Shown: positions 8,653-17,617 of the stretch, one piece after another
How the letters are laid out: the number at the start of each line of letters is the position of its first letter
Position numbering within the stretch: position 1 is the first letter of the stretch
NCBI RefSeq assembly: GCF_009866655.1
Contig: NZ_CP047420.1
Location: forward strand, 1,860,001-1,924,000
Reading direction: 5' to 3'
DNA length: 64,000 nucleotides
Source of the DNA: Rathayibacter sp. VKM Ac-2804
Lineage (GTDB): Bacteria; Actinomycetota; Actinomycetes; Actinomycetales; Microbacteriaceae
Translations under genes and position numbers: made by a program
The notes under the pieces: model-generated
Databases searched by the model: none
What the model was told of the DNA's origin: nothing
What the model saw: the letters and a program-made list of their open reading frames with translations, nothing else

Positions 8653-8864
8653 GCGCGCCGGCCTCCGCGGCCGCGGCGGTCGGCCTCCGCTGCGACCTCG
8701 GCGTCGTAGCGGTAGCGGCCAGTCTCCGGGTCGATCATCACCCGCCCGTTCTTCCATGCGAGCAGCCACGGCGCTTCCTCGCCGGCGTCGCGGTACGCCT
8801 GCACGGACGAGTCGACGTAGCCGCGCGGGCGGTGCGGATGGTTCGGATCGAAGGCGATTCCCAT
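8649..8864 (-). CDS. Hypothetical phage protein, 71 aa
   Basis: Not recognised. It opens MGIAFDPNHPHRPRGYV, has a central KNGRVMIDPETGRYRYDAEVAAEADRR segment and a basic tail. It is coupled by GTGA overlap to the DUF3263-like gene downstream. Tryptophan and charged-residue content look like a real soluble protein. Confidence 0.65.
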   Translation of the reverse strand: MGIAFDPNHPHRPRGYVDSSVQAYRDAGEEAPWLLAWKNGRVMIDPETGRYRYDAEVAAEADRRGRGGRRA

Positions 8865-8892
8865 CCGAAGATCCTCCGCCCGACCACCGACA

Positions 8893-9120
8893 TCAGCGCT
8901 CTGTCCAGCTCCACGCGAGGAACGCCTCCGCGGCGTCGCGCAGGGTGTCGCCGCCGCCGACGACCCACTCGTCGCGGCGAGTGACGCAGACGTAGGTCGG
9001 GAGGCCCTGGTAGTCGACGAGGCGGATCCAGCCGAGGTGCTCGCGCTTGTCGCCCACCCACCACTCGTTCGGGAGTACCGACCGCCGAACCATGCTCATC
9101 GGAGTCCAGTGGTGCGACAT
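8893..9120 (-). CDS. Hypothetical phage protein, 75 aa
   Basis: Not recognised. Rich in Trp (five), with GWIRLVDYQGLPTYVCVTRRDEWVV reading as beta strands and an acidic/aromatic C-terminal helix (AAEAFLAWSW). Same strand and spacing as the neighbouring small genes of the left end. Confidence 0.6.
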   Translation of the reverse strand: MSHHWTPMSMVRRSVLPNEWWVGDKREHLGWIRLVDYQGLPTYVCVTRRDEWVVGGGDTLRDAAEAFLAWSWTER

Positions 9121-9171
9121 GTGGCCACAGTGGACGTGACCACCGACAGACGCTGCTCTCGGGTAGAGCCA

Positions 9172-9369
9172 CTACGGGTAATAGATCGACCACTCATCTT
9201 CTGGAAGCTCTTGCAAGTCGTCGAGTACGCGGACGACCCATCCGCGCGCAGTGCGCTCCTCGATCTCTCCACGACGGATCTCTGGGCTCCAGCCGTCCCG
9301 AGTGTTCACGTATCGCACGAAGCGCATGTGTTGGCCGGGCAGGGGGCTCGCTGGTCCACCTCGTGACAT
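9172..9369 (-). CDS. Hypothetical phage protein, up to 65 aa
   Basis: Not recognised. An alternative start at Met15 (9327) would give 51 residues beginning MRFVRYVNTRDGWSPE and looks more natural, though neither start has a strong ribosome site. The C-terminus is acidic (DDLQELPEDEWSIYYP). The DNA here is visibly less G/C-rich than the late genes. Confidence 0.45.
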   Translation of the reverse strand: MSRGGPASPLPGQHMRFVRYVNTRDGWSPEIRRGEIEERTARGWVVRVLDDLQELPEDEWSIYYP

Positions 9370-9451
9370 GTCTCAACCGTGCCGCGTCCCGATGGAGGCG
9401 CATAGGGGATTGCGTCTTAGCGCCACCGCTCGATAGCCGCCGCTAGCTCTT

Positions 9452-9847
9452 TCAGCGCGAGCCTCGGGGGAGATCGTCGCGTTGCATCGCTTCGAGGTCT
9501 GCGACGTCCGCGTACTCGAGGAAGTCGAGCGGCGGCACGTCGGTCATCTCATCGTTCCAGGACGGCCGGGCCGGCTGCATGCGACGGGTCTCGCGCTCGA
9601 TGTGGGCGATAGCCTCGGCGTCATCGGGCTCCTCGACCTCGCTGCTGTCGACCGGCACGGACCAGAGCTGACTTGCCGGTCCGATCAGGAGGTGCGCGTC
9701 GGCCCGACCGCCGCCCTCGGTCAGGACGGGGATCTGGATGACGTCCGACTTCCCGACGTCTGCGAGGGCCCGCGCATAACGCAGGACCGCCTTACAGGTA
9801 AGGTCGCCGACCAGTATGTGCCCGCTGGAGTAGTGCAGCTTTCTCAT
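9452..9847 (-). CDS. Hypothetical phage protein, 131 aa
   Basis: Not recognised. ATG 9847 has a GGGAG site 4 bp upstream. The N-terminal ~70 residues read as an alpha/beta segment (KLHYSSGHILVGDLTCKAV, then a VIQIPVLTEGG strand and a HLLIGPASQLWSVPV strand); the rest is acidic. It diverges from the pyruvyl transferase gene across 138 bp. Position at the attL edge, away from the structural genes, suggests an accessory lysogenic gene. Confidence 0.65.
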   Translation of the reverse strand: MRKLHYSSGHILVGDLTCKAVLRYARALADVGKSDVIQIPVLTEGGGRADAHLLIGPASQLWSVPVDSSEVEEPDDAEAIAHIERETRRMQPARPSWNDEMTDVPPLDFLEYADVADLEAMQRDDLPRGSR

Positions 9848-9985
9848 GCTCCCAGCCTCGCAACGGTTCCCCGGCGTCCTCCACAGGCTTGCCAACCACA
9901 GCAGACCTTGATATTCAGCCGCTGCAATCAGCGAATCGCGCGCCACGTCCACCGCTCTAGGCTGAGCGGACCACCCAGAGAACGG

Positions 9986-10891
9986 ATGACGATGGACTAC
10001 GCCCCGACGATGCTCGAGCGCACCAAGGACGCCCTGCACCTGCTCCACGGCGACACCTCGCGCCTGCACTTCACCGACTTCCCCGACTACGCGAACATCG
10101 GCGACTCCGCCATCGCGCAGGGCCAGTACCGCTACTGGCACTGGCGGAAGCTCGACATCCTCTCGACGTCGTCCTTCCACACGATGCCGCCGCGGCTCTA
10201 CTCCGCCACCGACCCCGTCTACATCAACGGCGGCGGCAACTTCGGCGGCCTCTACAAGGAGCACAGCGAGCACCGCTACAGCCTCGCCGAGCGCCTGCCC
10301 GCCGAGACCCTCCTCATCCAGGGCCCCCAGTCGATCCACTGGGCATCCCCGGCAGATCGCGACGAGTTCCTCCGCCGCATGGCACCGCGGAAGCAGCTGC
10401 GCATCGCGGTCCGCGACCACGCCTCCTACGACGACCTCAAGGACGATGTCGAGGGGCTCGTCCTCTCGCCCGACGCGGTGCACATGCTCGGCCGCGTGCC
10501 CGCACCCGAGCCGACGCAGAAGGAGGTCCGGCTCATCCGCCGCGACCCCGAGTCCGCCGGCGGCCTCGGCGAGGGCATCGACTGGCCGAAGGACCAGCCC
10601 GTCACCCGCGCGAGCGCATGGCTCACCCACCGGACGAAGGAGCTGCCGTTCCTCCGCTCCGCGATCCCCACCGCCAACGGGCTCTGGGAGCCCCGATCAC
10701 GCCGCCGACTGGCGACCGGGCTCGCGCTCCTCGCCCAGGGCGAGACCGTCGTCACCGACCGCCTCCACGGCATGCTCATCGCGCTGCAGCTCGGCCGGCC
10801 CGTGAAGGTCCGCGACAACAAGATCGGGAAGCTGCACAAGTACGTCGACACCTGGCTCGCCGACACCGACGCCGACATCACCTGGATCTGA
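9986..10891 (+). CDS. Polysaccharide pyruvyl transferase family protein (phage-borne)
   Basis: 301 residues from ATG 9986, with a second ATG at 9992. Family hallmarks are FPDYANIGDSAIAQGQ near residue 30, the glycine turn YINGGGNFGGLY near 80, the LIQGPQSIHW strand near 105 and the C-terminal VVTDRLHGMLIALQLGRP motif near 255. Such enzymes transfer pyruvyl from PEP to sugars of exopolysaccharide or wall polymers (CsaB, ExoV). It is on the + strand, opposed to the late operon, and ends against a hairpin terminator, so it is an independent unit: probable lysogenic conversion of the cell surface (inference). Confidence 0.87.
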   Translation: MTMDYAPTMLERTKDALHLLHGDTSRLHFTDFPDYANIGDSAIAQGQYRYWHWRKLDILSTSSFHTMPPRLYSATDPVYINGGGNFGGLYKEHSEHRYSLAERLPAETLLIQGPQSIHWASPADRDEFLRRMAPRKQLRIAVRDHASYDDLKDDVEGLVLSPDAVHMLGRVPAPEPTQKEVRLIRRDPESAGGLGEGIDWPKDQPVTRASAWLTHRTKELPFLRSAIPTANGLWEPRSRRRLATGLALLAQGETVVTDRLHGMLIALQLGRPVKVRDNKIGKLHKYVDTWLADTDADITWI

Positions 10892-10905
10892 GCCAACGAC
10901 GAAGC

Positions 10906-10941
10906 GCCCCCTCGCCGCTCCCGAAGGAGTAGCGAGGGGGC
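10906..10941. terminator. Hairpin between convergent transcription units
   Basis: Perfect 10-bp stem (10906-10915 with 10932-10941) and 16-nt loop, located between the end of the pyruvyl transferase gene (+) and the end of the late operon (-). There is no strong T-run, but the position fits a shared terminator. Confidence 0.65.
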
Positions 10942-10962
10942 ATTCGTGCGTAGTGCGGCGGG

Positions 10963-11421
10963 TCAGGCGACGGCGGAGCCGGGGAGGACTGTCGGCCACG
11001 TCTGGGCCGGGTTGACCTCCCACGAGATCTCCTGCTGCTGCGATCCGTGCGCGACTCGGGCCGCGCTGGTCAGGCCGCCGCCGCCCGAGGATGCGGAGAC
11101 GAAGCCGAGGTAGGGCGTCGCCGAGCTCCACAGGGTGACTCGCGCGTCGACCGCGGGCCGGAAGCCGGCGAGCGACGCTGTGGGGATGATGGTCGATCCG
11201 GTCGCCGCGGAGCCGTTCAGCCCCGCGAAGACGATGGTCGCGCGGCGGCCGCGGCGCACGAGGCGGATGAAGCCGTTCGCGTCCAGGGTCCAGCCGTTCC
11301 CGAGGAGGGTCGAGATGTCCCGCCATCCGGTGCCGTCGGCGATGCGATTGAACTCGGTCTTGATCTCAGTGAGGATCGCGATGAGGTCGTCGCCGACCTT
11401 GCCCTCGTAGGTGAGCGCCAT
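10963..11421 (-). CDS. Phage tail-tip/fibre-associated protein
   Basis: 152 residues from ATG 11421 (GAAAGGA site upstream; an in-frame start at 11490 overlaps the previous gene). The N-terminus MALTYEGKVGDDLIAILTEIKTEF is a short helix. The rest is glycine/serine-rich beta sequence (TGSTIIPTASLAGFRP, SASSGGGG) of the kind found at receptor-binding tips. Last gene of the late operon, directly after the spike gene. Confidence 0.65.
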   Translation of the reverse strand: MALTYEGKVGDDLIAILTEIKTEFNRIADGTGWRDISTLLGNGWTLDANGFIRLVRRGRRATIVFAGLNGSAATGSTIIPTASLAGFRPAVDARVTLWSSATPYLGFVSASSGGGGLTSAARVAHGSQQQEISWEVNPAQTWPTVLPGSAVA

Positions 11422-11434
11422 TGGTGGTGTCCTT

Positions 11435-13285
11435 TCACTGCCAGAGGTCGTAGGCGACGCGGAGGTCCGCGCCGGCGGCGGGCGCCGCATCGAAGGTGAT
11501 GGTGAGCGTCCCGTCGGCGAGGTCGACGAAGTGCGGTCGCGCCGCGGCCGACGACATCGCGGTCAGGTTGATCGCGCGCGCAGTCTTGAACGGCAGCCCG
11601 GATGCGACGGTGAAGACGACCTTGCTGCCATCTGCGCCGGTGAGGGTGGTGCGGTCGGCGACGCGGGTGCGCCACTCGTTCCCGTCCGCGCCGATCCCGA
11701 CGTTGATGCCGGGCTCGGGGCCGGACCAGGCCGACCCGACCGCCTTCGTCCACGGCGTGGTGACCCGGCGGCCCACATTGTTCGCGAGGAGCATCCGCGA
11801 GCGTTCGCCGGTGCCGGCGTCGTGGATGATCGACCGCCACCGCTTCGTCGTCGACGGGCCGTAGAGCATGTTCCCGACGACGGACAGGTCGAGGATCTTG
11901 CCGGTACCGCTCATCGCGAGGAAGCTGCGCGCGTTGTCGACGATCGCGCTGTTCTGGAAGACGTTGTTCGCCTCGATGAGGATGTTCCGCGCGGTCGAGG
12001 TGCCGTCGGCGATGATGACGATCTGGTCGCCGATGACGCCCTCGAGCTGGTTGCGGATGATGTGGACGCCGCCGATCGTCTTCGACGAGTCGAGCTTGAG
12101 CGTGATCAGCGAGCCCGGGGTGGGGACGCCGTTCTGCCCGGTCCACATGTGCAGGTCGCCGACGAGGATGTTGCCGGTGCCGAGCGTCGACGATCCGATG
12201 GGCTGGATCATCATGCAGGCTCCGTCGGGGCCGGGCTGGCGGAGCTGGCCGTGCGAGAACTTGTTGTCGGGCTCGTGCGTGACGCGGATACACGAGCCGG
12301 TGTTGTTCTGCGCGACGGTGGAGAAGCCGTGGAAGGAGCCGTTCTGCCCCTCCACCTCGAGACCGATCAGCCGGCCCCAGTAGATGAGGCAGTGGTCGAT
12401 CATCCACCGGCGCCCCGAGGTGAGGACGGTGTAGTCGGCGAGGTCGCGGCCGTCGACGAACAGGTCGACCATCGACGCCGACGTGTTCGTCGCGAGCGAG
12501 GACGTCGGGTCCGCGCCGAGCTCGATCAGCCGCGTCATGGCGGCGCCGGCGCGGATGACCGAGCAGCGCACGATGGCGTCTGTCGGGTCCGCGTACGGGA
12601 TGCCCGTGCCGCGCAGCGTCACGCCGCCCGGGACGGGCAGAGTGGTGCCGTCGATGCGGTAGACGCCCGGCGGGAAGAAGACCTCTCCGCCGGTCGCGCC
12701 GATCAGGACCATCGCCCGGTTGAAAGCCGCCGTGTTGTCGGTCACGCCGTCTCCGACGCCGCCGACCTGCGGGTCGGTGAAGACGAGCCGGCCGCCGAAC
12801 TGCTGCACGAGCAGCCGGGCAGACTTCGAGTTCGGCGTAGCGAGGATGAGCGAGATCCCGGTGTCGTCGGGAGCGAGCCCCTCGGGCAGGAGCGACTCGT
12901 CGAGCTTCCCGGTTTCCGGGTCGACGACGGGCATCTTCACTTCGACGGGCGTGTCCTTCGTGCTCGTCTGCACGACGGTCGGCGTGACGTACCGCGGGAG
13001 TGCCGCCTGCGGTTCGCGGAAGGTCCAGGACACGTCTGCCGTCGAGGTGTCGCTGACGAGTCCCTTCCCCTGCACGAGCTCGAGCTCGGAGGCCTTGAGG
13101 GCCCCGACTCGTGCCGCAGCGGCATCGACGACCTGCGGGTTCCCGGAGACCACCTGCTCGGCGATCGGCAGGACGCGATCGTCGATCGCGCGCTGCGTGC
13201 GAGTGCCCTCGGTCCCGATCAGGATCGAGGCGCTCACGTCGCCCATGACCTTGATCTCGCCGACGGGGACCATCTCTGCTTTCAC
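11435..13285 (-). CDS. Tail spike / fibre with pectate-lyase-like beta-helix
   Basis: 616 residues from GTG 13285 (GTGA overlap with the upstream stop, GGAG site 8 bp before). The N-terminal ~170 residues likely attach to the tail. From ~185, VGGVGDGVTDNTAAFNRAMVLIG followed by GGEVFFPPGVYRIDGT and GGVTLRGTG is the standard opening of pectate_lyase_3-type right-handed beta-helices, and the region to ~550 continues as short repeated strands. The C-terminus is a beta-rich cap. Probably binds or degrades a host glycan; catalytic residues cannot be assigned. Confidence 0.82.
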   Translation of the reverse strand: MKAEMVPVGEIKVMGDVSASILIGTEGTRTQRAIDDRVLPIAEQVVSGNPQVVDAAAARVGALKASELELVQGKGLVSDTSTADVSWTFREPQAALPRYVTPTVVQTSTKDTPVEVKMPVVDPETGKLDESLLPEGLAPDDTGISLILATPNSKSARLLVQQFGGRLVFTDPQVGGVGDGVTDNTAAFNRAMVLIGATGGEVFFPPGVYRIDGTTLPVPGGVTLRGTGIPYADPTDAIVRCSVIRAGAAMTRLIELGADPTSSLATNTSASMVDLFVDGRDLADYTVLTSGRRWMIDHCLIYWGRLIGLEVEGQNGSFHGFSTVAQNNTGSCIRVTHEPDNKFSHGQLRQPGPDGACMMIQPIGSSTLGTGNILVGDLHMWTGQNGVPTPGSLITLKLDSSKTIGGVHIIRNQLEGVIGDQIVIIADGTSTARNILIEANNVFQNSAIVDNARSFLAMSGTGKILDLSVVGNMLYGPSTTKRWRSIIHDAGTGERSRMLLANNVGRRVTTPWTKAVGSAWSGPEPGINVGIGADGNEWRTRVADRTTLTGADGSKVVFTVASGLPFKTARAINLTAMSSAAARPHFVDLADGTLTITFDAAPAAGADLRVAYDLWQ

Positions 13286-15468
13286 TGGCGGACTCCGTTC
13301 TTGTAGTAGGTCGCCGTCAGGAGGTCGATGTAGGCGGGGTAGATCTTGTCCGGCTCGCCGAGCCCGACAGCGATCACGCCAGGCGGCGCCGGCGCGAGGA
13401 GCAGGTCGCCGATCCGGCCGCCAGTGCGGGGGACGCGCAGCTTCCACGGGAGCCGCTCGTACGGGGACGCCTGACCGGCCTCGAGGTAGCTGATCTCGGG
13501 CGTGTACCAGACCTCCGGCGAGACGGTCATGGTCGGGTAGAGGGCCGTCTTGAACGCCCCGTCTGCCGCGACGACTGCCTCGATGGGCACCTTCGAGAAC
13601 AGGCGCCCCTCGTCGACGCCGGGGCCCGAGGGAGCGAACCGAAGCCGGACCTGGCGACCGGCGAGCGAGACGAGACGGAAGTCGGTGAGCATGCCCCACA
13701 CGTCGACCGTGCCCTTGATGGTCGGGCTCGGGTCCGCCTTGAGTGGCGTCTCCTCGGTGATGATGTTCGACGACTTCCGGCCGGCGGTCGAGGACCAGGC
13801 GACCACGTAGACGCTGTACTCCTCGCCGGGCGTGAGGCCGGTGAGCTCGTAGGCACGCACCGTCGGGCTGACCTTGCGGACCACCGTCGGACCCGACATC
13901 ACGTCGTAGCCTTCGGCGCCGGCGGAGGCGGTCCAGGAGATCTTCGCCGAGGTGGGGGTGATCGATCCGAGCGTGAGCACGGGAGCGGGCAGCTCTCCGC
14001 TCGGGGTCTCCGAGCCGATCGTGACGCTGCGCGAATTAGACCCGGTCCGCACCCCATCCGAGTCGACCGCGAACACCTGGTAGATGTACTGGTTGCCGTT
14101 CTCGACGGATGAGTCGCGGAACGTGGTCGCCAGGAGCGCCTTCCCTACCCTGCCCCCGGGCGTGCGCTCGACGTCGTACTTGACGATCGACCCCTCGGGA
14201 TCGGAGGATGCCTCCCACGTGAGGGTGGCCGAGAAGGTGGTGACCGTGGGCTGCGCGAGGGTGAAGTCGAGCGGCGCCCGGTTCGTCGGCGCCTGGATCT
14301 CGGCGTTGTCGTAGACGGCCTTGAGGTACTCGCGAGTCTGCTCGGGAGCCTGGGCGAGGAACCACGACTTCGGCTTGTTCTGCAGCGTGTTGTCGACGCC
14401 CCACTGGGCGCCGCTGGACGGCTGCTGCGAGGACTGCGGCGCCTCCGACAGGACGGAGTCCTTCTGCCAGAGGAAGTCGAACGATCCGACCGTCCCGATC
14501 ACGACGAGGCGGGTCGCGGTGCAGCCGGTGGGTCCGCCGTTCAGGGCGTTCGGGTTCACCCGCCCGGACCCGTCCAGGGTCCAGCCGACGGCGTCCTCGG
14601 GCAGCGGGTAGACGATGTTCGTCGCCCGGGTGCCGACGACGAGGACGTCCTCGAAGTGGTATCCGGTGAGCGCTCCGGTTGACTGGATCGCGGCGTTCGT
14701 GGAGCCGTAGATGATCGAGCGGACCCACTTGAAGTTGGACATCAGCGAGTTGCCCGACACCTGGCAGGAGTCGGTGTGCGAGGGCTTCTTGCGCTGCTCC
14801 TCCGTCTTCGGCGTCTCGTGGAACGCCGGGGCGACGTGAAGGCCCTTCATCAGGATTCCGGAGATGCTGGCGTTCGCGCCGGAGCGGATCGCGGCGACGT
14901 CCATGTTGTTGTTGACGTACCGCTTGAGCGTCGAGTCCGGGATGGACAGGTTGCAGAGCTCGACGCCCGAGGTCGGCTTGTTGTCGCTGGACTGGATGCC
15001 CCAGTACCAGAGCTCGCCCATGTTGAAGATGGCGCCCTCGGTCATGTCCGAGAGGAGGATGCCGCGGTTCACGCCCAGCGCGTAGTTGGTCGCGTTGAAC
15101 TCGATGCCGCCGAAGGCGACGCCAGGCATCCGGATGCGCACGGACTTCGAGAAGGTGCAGGAGCCCCACTCGTCCCTGCTGATGACGAGCGCGCGGCGCT
15201 TGCGGCCGGTGCGCCCGTAGTCGATCCAGATGTCCGAGCCCGCGCCGGCGCCGTCGGGCGCAGCGGTGCCGGGGAGCATCCAGACGACGACGCCGGCGTC
15301 CCACTCGGCGTCGGTGAAGCTCTTGAGCGCGTCGACGACCGCGGTCGGGGTGAATGCGACGGTCTTCTGACGCGAGGCGGGGAAGGTGAGAGCCTCGGCA
15401 CGGGTTGGCGTGCGCTCGGGCCAGAGGTCGACAGCGGGGCCGTACTTGGCCGGGGTGGGTCCGGGCAT
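13282..15468 (-). CDS. Large tail fibre protein with beta-helix-like region and two fibronectin III domains
   Basis: 728 residues. Residues ~1-380 look like a parallel beta-helix (FGGIEFNATNYALGVNRGILLS, then VELCNLSIPDSTLK and similar short strands). Two FN3 domains follow: one at ~395-480 (FSATLTWEASSDPEGSIVKY ... YQVFAVDSDG) and one at ~490-580 (SAKISWTASAGAEGYDV ... YSVYVVAWSS). The C-terminal ~140 residues are another beta domain. FN3 pairs are common in phage surface proteins. Coupled to the second spike gene by GTGA. Confidence 0.82.
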   Translation of the reverse strand: MPGPTPAKYGPAVDLWPERTPTRAEALTFPASRQKTVAFTPTAVVDALKSFTDAEWDAGVVVWMLPGTAAPDGAGAGSDIWIDYGRTGRKRRALVISRDEWGSCTFSKSVRIRMPGVAFGGIEFNATNYALGVNRGILLSDMTEGAIFNMGELWYWGIQSSDNKPTSGVELCNLSIPDSTLKRYVNNNMDVAAIRSGANASISGILMKGLHVAPAFHETPKTEEQRKKPSHTDSCQVSGNSLMSNFKWVRSIIYGSTNAAIQSTGALTGYHFEDVLVVGTRATNIVYPLPEDAVGWTLDGSGRVNPNALNGGPTGCTATRLVVIGTVGSFDFLWQKDSVLSEAPQSSQQPSSGAQWGVDNTLQNKPKSWFLAQAPEQTREYLKAVYDNAEIQAPTNRAPLDFTLAQPTVTTFSATLTWEASSDPEGSIVKYDVERTPGGRVGKALLATTFRDSSVENGNQYIYQVFAVDSDGVRTGSNSRSVTIGSETPSGELPAPVLTLGSITPTSAKISWTASAGAEGYDVMSGPTVVRKVSPTVRAYELTGLTPGEEYSVYVVAWSSTAGRKSSNIITEETPLKADPSPTIKGTVDVWGMLTDFRLVSLAGRQVRLRFAPSGPGVDEGRLFSKVPIEAVVAADGAFKTALYPTMTVSPEVWYTPEISYLEAGQASPYERLPWKLRVPRTGGRIGDLLLAPAPPGVIAVGLGEPDKIYPAYIDLLTATYYKNGVRQ

Positions 15469-15567
15469 GGAAATGCTCCTCAGAGGGCGTCAGGCGCCCG
15501 TCTGCCGGGCGTGCGAAGGCCCCGGCCGGGAGTGGCGGGGGCCGGGTGGAGCTCGAGCGGGGTGGGA

Positions 15568-15858
15568 CTACTTGGCGAGGTGGTCGGGGCCGTCGTCGAC
15601 GGTCTCGACGGAGGTGAGCGAGGGTCCGTGTCCGCTGATGGGTGCGGAGACGACGGAGGTGAGGTAGCTGATGAGGATGCCGCCGCCGAAGACGCCGAGG
15701 AGGGTCGGGTAGTCGAGGGCGAAGGCGTTGATGACCTGGGCGTCGGCGTTGTCGACGGTGCCGGCGATGAGGCCGGTGGTGATGGTGACGACGACGAACT
15801 GGGCGCCGGACTTGAGGGCGCGCTCGGAGGCGGCGATCCAGAAGGCGAGGGTGAACAT
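15568..15858 (-). CDS. Holin (r1t/LLH-like)
   Basis: 96 residues with two predicted membrane helices (~14-32 and ~50-70) and a short charged, proline-containing C-terminus (GHGPSLTSVETVDDGPDHLAK). Size, topology and position after the peptidase genes match actinophage holins, which permeabilise the membrane at lysis. The preceding membrane protein gene ends 2 bp upstream. Confidence 0.8.
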   Translation of the reverse strand: MFTLAFWIAASERALKSGAQFVVVTITTGLIAGTVDNADAQVINAFALDYPTLLGVFGGGILISYLTSVVSAPISGHGPSLTSVETVDDGPDHLAK

Positions 15859-15860
15859 GG

Positions 15861-16226
15861 CTACTCCTTGAGTGGGGTGGTGGGCGCGGAGATCCCGCTG
15901 CCGGGGAGGACGGATTCGAGGCGCGGCCAGCGCTCGATGTCATCGGGGTCGACGCCGCGGAGGATGAGCTCGCGCCGCATGGCGGTCGCGTGCTCTTCCA
16001 GGCGGCGGCGGTTGCGCGCCTCGGCTTCCGCGCGCTCGTACTCTCGGTCGCGCTGCGCGACGAGGTCGTTCTTCCGCTTCGACTCCTTCGCGGAGACGCC
16101 GGTCTTGATGAGGGTGATGATGGACACGAGCTCGCGGAAGAAGACGCCGATGCCGCCGGCACCGATGACGGCGACGATCAGGGCGACGATGTTGACGCTC
16201 TCGACTACGGGTGCTGCTGTGTGCAC
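15861..16226 (-). CDS. Membrane protein with coiled coil, lysis-module companion
   Basis: 121 residues from a GTG start. One N-terminal membrane helix (~12-33), then a charged helical coiled coil (~45-95, rich in Lys/Arg/Glu) and a proline-rich tail. Between a multi-span membrane protein and the holin, so it may be a holin regulator or envelope-spanning lysis accessory; function not demonstrated. Confidence 0.7.
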   Translation of the reverse strand: MHTAAPVVESVNIVALIVAVIGAGGIGVFFRELVSIITLIKTGVSAKESKRKNDLVAQRDREYERAEAEARNRRRLEEHATAMRRELILRGVDPDDIERWPRLESVLPGSGISAPTTPLKE

Positions 16227-16236
16227 TGCGCTCCCC

Positions 16237-16725
16237 CTACTCGGTGCGCGGTGCGACGTTCTGCGTTCGCCTCCGCAGCGCCTCGGCCACGCGCGACTGG
16301 AAGTCGAGGTGCGTCGGGTCGGAAGCGAAGATCTGCAGCTCGACGTAGCGGCGGATCATCACGAGCATCGCCACGAACACGAGGGTCGTCGCGACGGCCG
16401 CGGTGATGGACGTGAACGCGGTGCGGCCGAGAATCACGAGGTAGATCAGAATCCCGAACACCGCCGCGGGAGCCGCGGGAACTTCCAGCACCCAGTAGCG
16501 AGTGAGCCGGCCGATGAAGCCCACCCCACCGCCGATGAGCAGCAGCAGGGACCAGACGCCGATCAGCCACTCCCAGCCCGCGAGCTCGACCTGCACGGTC
16601 GTCGGGGTGAAGAACAGCGCGTAGACGCCGCCCGCGACGATCGCGAGGTAGATGACCATGTCGATGATCCGGATGAACGACTCGAGGCGCCGACGCTTCT
16701 CGTCGGGGATCGGGTAGCGGTCCAC
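16237..16725 (-). CDS. Phage membrane protein, about four helices
   Basis: 162 residues from GTG 16725, 2 bp after the upstream stop. Predicted membrane helices at ~20-40, ~48-70, ~82-100 and ~105-122, followed by a cytosolic basic tail ending QSRVAEALRRRTQNVAPRTE. Third membrane protein in a row in the lysis region. Not recognised; possible lysis or superinfection-exclusion role. Confidence 0.7.
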   Translation of the reverse strand: MDRYPIPDEKRRRLESFIRIIDMVIYLAIVAGGVYALFFTPTTVQVELAGWEWLIGVWSLLLLIGGGVGFIGRLTRYWVLEVPAAPAAVFGILIYLVILGRTAFTSITAAVATTLVFVAMLVMIRRYVELQIFASDPTHLDFQSRVAEALRRRTQNVAPRTE

Positions 16726-16727
16726 GC

Positions 16728-17537
16728 TCAGGCGATCCAGGAGCGCTCGAGCGCGCCGAACTCGACCTCGCGAAACTGGCCCCGCTCGGTCGACCAGCCG
16801 AGGCGGGGGTCGGCGTCCGTCTTGAGGAACTCCTCGACCGGGATGCCGTGCATGTTGAGGACGCGCTCGAAGTCGTCTTCGTTCAGGCTGCGGACGGGCT
16901 CGTCGAGCGCGTAGACGCCGATGCCCCTGGTCTTGTCGTCGGCGCAGCCCTTCACGAACTGCTTGCCGATGAAGTGGGTGCGGCCGGTCTTCTCCCGCAG
17001 GAACTGTCGCATGGTGTCCTCGTTCTCGTCGATCGGTGCCGGCGGGGCCGGCGGGGTGGTGGGTGGCGTGGCGGGCGCGGGCGGCGGGACGACGATCGGG
17101 CCGTCGCCGGGGATGATCGAGCCGCCGTGGTCGTAGGACCAGCCCTCGAGCTTCTGGCCCGGGAAGCGGCGGAGGTACGCCTGCCCGTCGATGAAGCCGA
17201 GGGCGGTCATGCCGGGGATCCGGTCGGTGACGCTGCTCGAGGCCATGAAGAGCAGCCCGCCGCCGACGTGGTAGGCGACGTGCCCCCAGTCGACGCGGTG
17301 GCCGTCCTCGGTGCCCCAGACGCCTGACATCCAGACCCAGTTGCCGCCGGGGCCGAGGCCGGGGCCCTGGATGCGGGACGCCTTCCGTGCGGAGGTCGCG
17401 TGGGGGAAGCTGCGGACGTAGCCGGGTGTCAGAACGTTGGTGAGGTTCCAGGCGGCGGCCTCGCACTTCCCGGACCAGTTGCGGCGGGCGTTGAGGAAGC
17501 TCGGCGCGACAGCGATGATGTGCTGGCGGGTGGGCAT
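16728..17537 (-). CDS. CHAP-like putative endolysin or surface hydrolase
   Basis: 269 residues. The N-terminal ~120 residues have the CHAP/amidase layout: SGKCEAAAWNLTNV (candidate catalytic Cys25), then WGHVAYHVGGGLLFMASSS (candidate catalytic His). A proline-rich linker (~150-170) leads to a C-terminal domain of ~95 residues that may bind cell wall. The order catalytic domain - linker - binding domain and location before holin-type genes support an endolysin. The match is by motif spacing only. Confidence 0.6.
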   Translation of the reverse strand: MPTRQHIIAVAPSFLNARRNWSGKCEAAAWNLTNVLTPGYVRSFPHATSARKASRIQGPGLGPGGNWVWMSGVWGTEDGHRVDWGHVAYHVGGGLLFMASSSVTDRIPGMTALGFIDGQAYLRRFPGQKLEGWSYDHGGSIIPGDGPIVVPPPAPATPPTTPPAPPAPIDENEDTMRQFLREKTGRTHFIGKQFVKGCADDKTRGIGVYALDEPVRSLNEDDFERVLNMHGIPVEEFLKTDADPRLGWSTERGQFREVEFGALERSWIA

Positions 17538-17600
17538 CTACTTCCCCCCGTTCGGCTGCGCGGGCTCGGTGGTGTCGGGCTCGGGGGTGGTGTCGCTCAT
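17538..17600 (-). CDS. Very small acidic/proline-rich ORF, 20 aa
   Basis: Starts with ATG 17600 preceded by GAGGAG 6 bp upstream and encodes MSDTTPEPDTTEPAQPNGGK. It fills the gap between the M23 peptidase and the CHAP-like gene exactly. The strong ribosome site supports translation, perhaps as a coupling leader for the downstream gene; no function known. Confidence 0.45.
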   Translation of the reverse strand: MSDTTPEPDTTEPAQPNGGK

Positions 17601-17617
17601 CGCGAGCTCCTCTCGTG

